From the NCBI GenBank assembly GCA_964019415.1, contig OZ025889.1, forward strand, positions 5,807,011 through 5,871,010: a stretch of DNA of 64,000 bases, written 5' to 3'. Positions 47,701 to 64,000 of this stretch are shown here, piece after piece. Made by a program: the position numbers and the translations under genes. The notes under the pieces were generated by a model. The model was not told the DNA's origin, did no database searches, and worked only from the letters and a program-made list of their open reading frames with translations. Source of the DNA: Ianthella basta (taxonomy: Eukaryota > Porifera > Demospongiae > Verongiida > Ianthellidae). Position 1 is the first letter of the stretch; each line of letters begins with the position of its first letter.

Positions 47701-50700
47701 GCTGACATTCCAGCCAAATACACTGTTGGGTATCGGACTCTTGTCCCAAGCGCGAATGCAATAGCAGCTCTTTATCAGAGTTACTTCCTCTACGATGCTT
47801 CCGTGCCCACCAACGGTCCACTGTACTGGCCTTTCACTTATGACTACAAGTCTCCTCTCTGTACCTTCCCAGCTGTCTGCCCGAACAACTCCTATCCAGG
47901 ACTTTGGGAGCTGCCTGAAATTGACTACAAGCAGAAGGATGGCACGCCATGCATTGAGATTAACGCATGTGTCTACCCAGCGCCTACCACTGAAGAGGGC
48001 TGGTTTGAACTGCTCATGGACAACTTTGAGAATCACTATTACGGAAACAGAGCTCCTTTTGAGGTGCACGCCACTCCAGCATGGTATTTCATGACTGGGA
48101 ACCCCCTCCAGGCATTCAACACCTTCCTGGACAAGATTCAGTCCCTTCCAGAGGTCTACATTGTCACTCAGTCTCAGATGTTGGCCTGGGTTCGCAACCC
48201 CACCCCACTGAGTGAAGTGATCAACTTCCAGCCATGGCAGTGCCCGACACGACCACCGCCAAGATGCTCGTACTACAATGAGAAGGTCTGTTACTACGGC
48301 GACAACAAGTACCTGCGTACGTGTGTACTGACTTGTCCCCCATGCTGGCCAAACATCGGTGACCCATTTGGAACGTGTACCAGCAAACGTGGTTAAATGT
48401 AGAGCAAGCCAGAGATGCGTAGAGCAAAGACACACACACAGATAACTTCCATGCTACCACAACTTACGCACACACCACACGCACACACATTGTTGCTGAC
48501 AGCATCTTAGTGTGTACAGCGGTCAGCTCAATATTAGATTAGCAAACTGTGTGTAATCTGTTGCAATAGAAAATGTGTACCTAGCCTCTACATAAACCCA
48601 CAGTGAATTCTCAGTCAAATTGAAAGTTTACACACCTCATAACACACTAAAGGTCACCCCCCACCCCCCACAAGGGAATTACCGCTGCAGGCAAATAGAA
48701 CAGAGCTACGTAGGTAGAGAGATCTCTCAGTGAAGATGTACTTGCTCCTCTCCTCCCTCCTCCTGTAGAGAGATCTCTCAGTGAAGATGTACTTGCTCGC
48801 TAGAAGGGGGGAATTAGTGGAGCAGATCGCAGCAGGAAACATTAATTCAATAGAACAAGTTCTATTGAATTAATGTTTCCAGTAATTCCCCCCTTCTAGC
48901 AACAACACACCACGCAGCAATGAACCTCTACAGCATCATGTACTTGCTCCTCTCCTCCCTCCTCCTGCTGCTGCCCCTTGAGAGTGACTGTGCTGTGTAA
49001 TTGTGTGCACCACCAACCACATGCTTGCACTGTCAGCCCTCACTCAGCTCTCCCTTCCTTCCCCCTCACTACCACACAGTCACAAGGCACTTACTGTAAT
49101 AACAGCTCTGCAACCCACAGACAAACAATTCCAAATAAAGCCCCCCAAAACTGTGAATATAAACAGCACAGCACAGCACAGGTTACAGTGTCCCTCTTAG
49201 TGAAGAAGATGTACTTGTTCCTCTCCTCCCTCCTCCTCCTGCTGCTGCCCCTCCCCCCAGTTAGGGCCACTCCTGCCAAGCCTTGTGTGGAAGCTGACTG
49301 CAAGCTACCCAACTGTCACTGTGCCAGCACCAACATCCCAGGGGGACTGACACCCAGTGAAACACCTCAGATCGTCACCATCAGCTTCGATGATGGACTC
49401 AGAGTGGAAGACTATGAAAGATTCTACAGCAAATTCCTTGTTGGCCGTAAGAACCCTAACGGATGTCCAATTCCACTCACCTTCTTCATCACTCACAACT
49501 ACACAGACTACGCCCTCACAGAAGACCTGTTCTCAGAGGGTCATGAGGCAGCAGACCATTCTGTAACACACAGGGAGGAGCCGTGGTGGCTTAATGCCAC
49601 TGTCGCAGAAATATCCAAAGAAGTTGTGGACATGCAGACAATCCTGCTTGCTTGGGCAAACATTGCTCGATCAAACGTGACTGGATTTCGTGTGCCCAAT
49701 CTTGCCACCAGTGAGAACGAGATACAAGCGCTGTATGAGAACAAGTTCACATACGAATGCTCCATGACCACGCCCACCATGTACTGGCCCTTCACACTGG
49801 ACTACAAGTCCCCCATCTGCACCAAACCAGCCACCTGTCCTGAGAACTCCTACCCTGGTCTCTGGATCCTGCCCAACATCCAGTACAAGCAGAAAAGTGG
49901 GCTCAACTGCGTAATGCTTGATGCCTGCACTGATCCAACCACGGAGGAGGAGTGGCTTGAGTTCTTATTGAACAACTTCAACACACACTACAACGGGAAC
50001 AGGGCTCCATTCGGACTGTATGCCCACTCTGCGTGGTTCTTCTTCCCCAATCAGGGGCGACTTGAAGCACTCGAAGCCTTCCTGGACAAGATTCTCTCTA
50101 TGCAAGATGTCTACATCGTCACTCAGTCTCAGATGTTGGCCTGGGTCCGCAGCCCCACCCCACTGAGCAAGGTGAAGGCCTTCCAGCCATGGCAGTGCCC
50201 TAAGAGACCAGCACCAAGATGTTCGTACACAAATGAGAAGGTTTGCCCATATCCTGGTCAGCATTACCTTCGCTCATGTGTGGAGACATGTCCTCCTTGC
50301 TGGCCCAACATCGGAGACCCTTACGGAACATGCAAGGCCTAACAGACAGAAACTGCTCCTCCAATTTCATACATACACAAACACTACCAATGTACTAATA
50401 CTAATGTAGCACATCACAATGCAAACTATACTAGAGTAGCACACAGAATAGTATAGTGCAAACTGTATTGATGTGGTACACTCAAAGTGCATGCTTTAAT
50501 CAATGCATATGAATATACTGCATACAGTAAACGGATGCAGTAATGTGAATAGAGCAATGGCATCAAAATGTGCACAGACAACTGAGGGTCAATTACTCAG
50601 CTCACATTGCGGGGTGCAGTGGTGAGAGTGACTGTGCTGTGTAATTGTGTGCACCACCAACCACATGCTTGCACTGTCAGCCCTCACTCAGCTCTCCCTT

Positions 50701-52575
50701 CCTTCCCCCTCACTACCACACAGTCACAAGGCACTTACTGTAATAACAGCTCTGCAACCCACAGACAAACAATTCCAAATAAAGCCCCCCAAAACTGTGA
50801 ATATAAACAGCACAGCACAGCACAGGTTACAGTGTCCCTCTCAGTGAAGAAGATGTACTTGTTCCTCTCCTCCCTCCTCCTCCTGCTGCTGCCCCTCCCC
50901 CCAGTTGGGGCCACTCCTGCCAAGCCTTGTGTGGAAGCTGACTGCAAGCTACCCAACTGTCGCTGTGCCAGCACTGGGATCCCAGGGGGACTGACACCCA
51001 GTGAAACACCTCAGATCGTCATGATTAGCTTTGACGATGGTATACAATCGAACACCTATGAAACTCTATACAGCAAGTTCCTCAATGGTCGCAAGAACCC
51101 CAACGGGTGCCCTGTACCAATGACCCTCTTCCTTGCCCACTACTACAGTGTGGACTATGCCCTTGTGGAAGACCTGTACTCGGAGGGACACGAAATGGAA
51201 GACCACTCGGTGACACACAGAACACCGACGACGTGGTGGACAAGCGCCAATGTGTCTCAGCTTACACAAGAGATCATGGGCATGAAGACCATCCTTGAGA
51301 AGTGGGGAAACGTACCGAGTAAGAGTATCGTCGGGTACCGCTCTCCGTTCCTGGCATCAAGCGAGAACCAACTTCTGGTACTCCACCAGAACAACTTCAC
51401 CTACGACTGCTCCATGCCCACTGACGGGACCATGTACTGGCCCTTCACGCTGGACTACAAATCTCCAATCTGCACTAGCCCAGCGACCTGTCCCACTGAG
51501 TCAATGCCGGGACTATGGATACTGCCCAATATCCCATACAACCAGACCAGCGGGATTGTGTGCAGTATGATGGATGGATGTGTGTTTCCCGTCATGAAAA
51601 CGACAGAGGAGTGGCTCGAGTTTCTGACCAGCAACTTTGACAAGCACTACAACGGGAACAGAGCCCCATTCGGTGTGTATGCGCACTCTGCATGGTTTTC
51701 AATGCAGGGAAATCCTCTTGAGGCATTCAACACCTTCCTGGACAAGATCCAGTCCCTTCCAGAGGTCTACATTGTCACTCAGTCTCAGATGTTGGCCTGG
51801 GTCCGCAGCCCCACCCCACTGAGCAAGGTGAAGGCCTTCCAGCCATGGCAGTGCCCTAAGAGGCCAGCACCAAGATGCTCATACAAGGATGAGAAGACTT
51901 GTACCTACGACCTTCCCTCCCAGCAGCGAGTGTTCCAGGCTTGTATCGACACGTGCCCTAAATGCTGGCCAGACTTGGGAGACCCATTGGGAGAGTGCAA
52001 GTGAAGGCTTATTGGCCATTCATGACTGCTGGTTTGAGTGAATTGTTGCACCAATAGTTGTATATACCTAATCGAGCGTGTCTTAAAACACTGTACTAGG
52101 ATTCTGTAAACATTACACACACGCACACCACACAATGTATGTACACACGTGTATTTACATGTATAGTTTAACATGTATGAGTGTATTAAATGCCTCACCT
52201 TGAGTGATTTGATGTGTGCTGCGTCGTCTGGCATCTTGCTCCGGTCAAGGAGGGCCTCAATGACTGCCTCCTTGTTGTACAGCTTGCCCAGCCCACAGGC
52301 CACCACTGGCTGCCTCAGACGCTGCGAACTGATGGCACAGTGCCGCCACCTGGCCATGAGGGCGATGTCCTTACTAGCCTGGGGCGAGGGGGTCGTTCAA
52401 CACTCACACACTTATACAGGTATACACAGAGCACATACACGTCACTACGGGTGGTGGCGACTAAGGCTGTGTGACTTGAGATCGTGTTGACCACTAACAT
52501 TCTCACCTTTTCGTCTTTCTTCTTTAATTTTACCATCTCTACGCGCTTCGGAATACTTCCTCCATCACAACCCAT
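44745..52575 (-). CDS. RTF2: Replication termination factor 2 homologue (RTF2), complete, five exons
   Basis: Complement(join(44745..45149, 45742..45934, 46483..46604, 52199..52378, 52507..52575)), 322 aa; human RTF2 is of similar length. All phases agree. Exon 1 starts MGCDGGSIPKR. Exon 2 has RWRHCAISSQ, VVACGLGKLYNKEAVIE and HIKSLK. Exon 3 has EYVCPVTGIEMSG. Exon 4 has CCCVFSERALKE and CHVC. Exon 5 is charged and ends AHWVTFNSYK. These match the RTF2 family (a RING/U-box-like fold, replication fork control in the nucleus). The intron between exons 2 and 3 is about 5.6 kb and contains three plus-strand CE4 genes; the other introns are far shorter. Units A-C carry copies of its 3' exons only. 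USP9X lies 400 bp upstream in the same orientation. Confidence 0.92.
46180..46475 (+). repeat. Minisatellite in RTF2 intron 3, unit D
   Basis: Imperfect tandem CACCCCTCATCACCCTCACTCCTCATC-type units between exons 3 and 4. More diverged than in units B and C. Confidence 0.75.
46605..47151. other. Spacer between RTF2 exon 3 and the first nested CE4 gene
   Basis: Nearly identical to 30288-30834 in unit C. No gene seen. It serves as the upstream region of the plus-strand CE4 gene. Confidence 0.5.
47152..47157 (+). promoter_or_regulatory. TATA box, CE4 gene at 47275
   Basis: TATAAA, 118 bp upstream of the ATG. Confidence 0.5.
47275..48396 (+). CDS. Chitin deacetylase-like protein lacking part of the active site
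   Basis: Single exon, 373 aa, secreted: signal peptide MYLLLSSLLLLLLPLPPVGA, Cys box LPNCRC, NodB domain, Cys-rich end (CPPCWPNIGDPFGTC). No stalk or membrane helix. The Asp motif TVDDG is present, but the His motif reads EHSSLM where relatives have DHSVTH (second metal His lost). The RxPF motif reads YRTLVPS, and the last His position reads VHATPAWYF against LYAHSAWFF. The ORF is otherwise complete. It may be a non-catalytic chitin-binding or regulatory protein (inference). It is the intact paralogue of the split pseudogene at 30964/39030 and lies inside the large RTF2 intron on the opposite strand. Confidence 0.88.
   Translation: MYLLLSSLLLLLLPLPPVGATPARPCVEADCKLPNCRCASTGIPGGLPYYETPQIVTITVDDGLRVEDYERFYSKFLVGRKNPNGCPILMTHFVSHNNTDFALAEDQFSAGHEIAEHSSLMGATVSELAEEMIDLRTILQAWADIPAKYTVGYRTLVPSANAIAALYQSYFLYDASVPTNGPLYWPFTYDYKSPLCTFPAVCPNNSYPGLWELPEIDYKQKDGTPCIEINACVYPAPTTEEGWFELLMDNFENHYYGNRAPFEVHATPAWYFMTGNPLQAFNTFLDKIQSLPEVYIVTQSQMLAWVRNPTPLSEVINFQPWQCPTRPPPRCSYYNEKVCYYGDNKYLRTCVLTCPPCWPNIGDPFGTCTSKRG
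48720..48978 (+). repeat. Broken copies of the CE4 leader sequence
   Basis: The sequence around the CE4 start codon (TCAGTGAAGATGTACTTGCT) recurs at about 48727 and 48779. A third ATGTACTTGCTCCTCTCC leader occurs near 48938 without that upstream stretch. Each is cut short by a stop or a junction. The last is fused in mid-leader to the upstream region of the next gene at 48979. They look like debris of unequal exchange between tandem CE4 genes. Confidence 0.75.
48799..48900. repeat. 102 bp two-step inverted repeat between leader fragments
   Basis: Outer arms GCTAGAAGGGGGGAATTA (48799-48816) and its inverse at the right end are perfect. Inner 22 bp arms (GGAAACATTAATTC... and inverse) are also perfect around AA. 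Between them, 18 bases on the left face 2 on the right. Confidence 0.88.
49158..49163 (+). promoter_or_regulatory. TATA box, CE4 gene at 49209
   Basis: TATAAA 51 bp upstream of the ATG, in a block shared with the next gene. Confidence 0.55.
49209..50342 (+). CDS. Chitin deacetylase-like protein, secreted, catalytic motifs present
   Basis: Single exon, 377 aa. The start MYLFLSSLLLLLL (49209) is preferred over upstream in-frame ATGs because it begins the signal peptide and sits about 50 bp after TATAAA. The NodB motifs are SFDDG, DHSVTH, FRVPNL (slightly altered RxPF) and LYAHSAWFF. The protein ends in a Cys-rich segment, CPPCWPNIGDPYGTC, without stalk or anchor. It is likely a secreted chitin/glycan deacetylase. 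It is nested in the RTF2 intron, opposite strand, and shares its 5' flank with the gene at 50853. Confidence 0.9.
   Translation: MYLFLSSLLLLLLPLPPVRATPAKPCVEADCKLPNCHCASTNIPGGLTPSETPQIVTISFDDGLRVEDYERFYSKFLVGRKNPNGCPIPLTFFITHNYTDYALTEDLFSEGHEAADHSVTHREEPWWLNATVAEISKEVVDMQTILLAWANIARSNVTGFRVPNLATSENEIQALYENKFTYECSMTTPTMYWPFTLDYKSPICTKPATCPENSYPGLWILPNIQYKQKSGLNCVMLDACTDPTTEEEWLEFLLNNFNTHYNGNRAPFGLYAHSAWFFFPNQGRLEALEAFLDKILSMQDVYIVTQSQMLAWVRSPTPLSKVKAFQPWQCPKRPAPRCSYTNEKVCPYPGQHYLRSCVETCPPCWPNIGDPYGTCKA
50343..50801. other. Spacer between nested CE4 genes
   Basis: 3' flank of the previous gene, then from 50623 a block nearly identical to 48979-49270 that carries the next promoter. Confidence 0.55.
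50802..50807 (+). promoter_or_regulatory. TATA box, CE4 gene at 50853
   Basis: TATAAA 51 bp upstream of the ATG. Confidence 0.55.
50853..52004 (+). CDS. Chitin deacetylase-like protein, secreted, catalytic motifs present
   Basis: Single exon, 383 aa, same plan as the gene at 49209. NodB motifs SFDDG, DHSVTH, YRSPFL and VYAHSAWF are all present. The Cys-rich end reads CPKCWPDLGDPLGEC. The first about 55 residues are almost identical to the 49209 and 47275 proteins, and the C-terminal part (LDKIQSLPEVYIVTQSQMLAWVR) again matches, while the middle differs, suggesting patchwork gene conversion. It ends 195 bp before RTF2 exon 2 on the opposite strand. Confidence 0.9.
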   Translation: MYLFLSSLLLLLLPLPPVGATPAKPCVEADCKLPNCRCASTGIPGGLTPSETPQIVMISFDDGIQSNTYETLYSKFLNGRKNPNGCPVPMTLFLAHYYSVDYALVEDLYSEGHEMEDHSVTHRTPTTWWTSANVSQLTQEIMGMKTILEKWGNVPSKSIVGYRSPFLASSENQLLVLHQNNFTYDCSMPTDGTMYWPFTLDYKSPICTSPATCPTESMPGLWILPNIPYNQTSGIVCSMMDGCVFPVMKTTEEWLEFLTSNFDKHYNGNRAPFGVYAHSAWFSMQGNPLEAFNTFLDKIQSLPEVYIVTQSQMLAWVRSPTPLSKVKAFQPWQCPKRPAPRCSYKDEKTCTYDLPSQQRVFQACIDTCPKCWPDLGDPLGECK

Positions 52576-52975
52576 CTTCTCTCTGCGTCCACTTCAGAGA
52601 ATCAACTGAAACAGATCTTGTCCGGGCGTTGGAATCACGAATATACGAGAAGGGTAAACCCCCGAAACACCAGAATATTCGAACGGACTCCGCCCTCTAA
52701 CCTCAACGACACGCAAAATTCGCGACCCAAACGCTTGCATCATGTCTAAGTCTGTACAACAAATAATTATTAATATTCATTATACTCTACATGTGAAAAA
52801 GCAGGGCTGGTATCCCAGCAACAGCCACAAGTAACACTAGCGTCCAAAATTGTGGAAACATACTTTAAAGTGTGTCACAATATGAGTGTGGAATATTATC
52901 ACATAATTAACATATTAACGTGCTCTAACGAAGGCTTATTCAAAATTTTCCATAATAATATTCATTGGATGTGTC
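52576..52975 (-). other. RTF2 promoter region / USP9X 3' flank
   Basis: A 400 bp gap between the RTF2 start and the USP9X stop, both on the minus strand. It should hold the RTF2 promoter. No TATA box was seen near the RTF2 start; the first 170 bp is richer in CpG than the rest. Confidence 0.5.
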
Positions 52976-63896
<10,921 letters not shown>

Positions 63897-64000
63897 CTGT
63901 GCACAGCGACAGAACATACCAGTCAACACACACACACACTCCTACCCCAACACACACACTCAGAGGAGAGTAGCAATAGTGGTTGCAGCACACCCTTATT

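Overview
This is an animal nuclear genome segment. The genes are split by short introns with clean GT-AG boundaries, the spacers are full of microsatellites and minisatellites, and there is retroelement debris and an assembly gap. Conserved metazoan genes (RCBTB-like, RTF2, USP9X/FAF-like) flank an array of chitin-deacetylase-like (CE4/NodB) genes. A non-vertebrate, perhaps sponge-like, animal fits the gene content, but I cannot name the species.

Layout. 1-165: first exon of an RCBTB-like gene (minus). 587-2656: a single-domain membrane-anchored CE4 gene (minus). 3.0-3.6 kb: LINE debris. 4.4-46.6 kb: four diverged tandem units, called A to D here. Each starts with a ~270 bp near-palindrome (4488, 11301, 19305, 39775), followed by a minus-strand two-domain CE4 gene (5495-8882, 13129-16686, 20304-25783, 40777-44020) and the 3' exons of RTF2. 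Units A and B end with a hammerhead-ribozyme-like sequence. Units C and D run on into a plus-strand CE4 gene. In unit C that gene is split by a 7.86 kb insertion (31170-39029) with 18 bp terminal inverted repeats and TA flanks. The insertion carries an RT/RNase H/tyrosine-recombinase module and, on the other strand, a second reverse transcriptase with a Cys-rich N terminus and an endonuclease-like C terminus.

Unit D's RTF2 exons complete a five-exon RTF2 gene (44745-52575, minus). Its large intron holds three plus-strand CE4 genes (47275, 49209, 50853). From 52976 to the right edge lies a USP9X-like deubiquitinase (minus, at least 30 exons visible), continuing past the window.

The CE4 proteins are predicted to be secreted or anchored at the cell surface and to act on chitin or a similar N-acetylated glycan. 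All four two-domain proteins pair a first NodB domain with a second one that has lost its metal ligands. Copy B has also lost key residues in its first domain, and copy C has a greatly expanded Ser/Thr-rich stalk. The array therefore shows duplication, decay of catalytic sites and stalk-length variation side by side. Coordinates of spliced genes come from reading splice sites by eye with phase checks.
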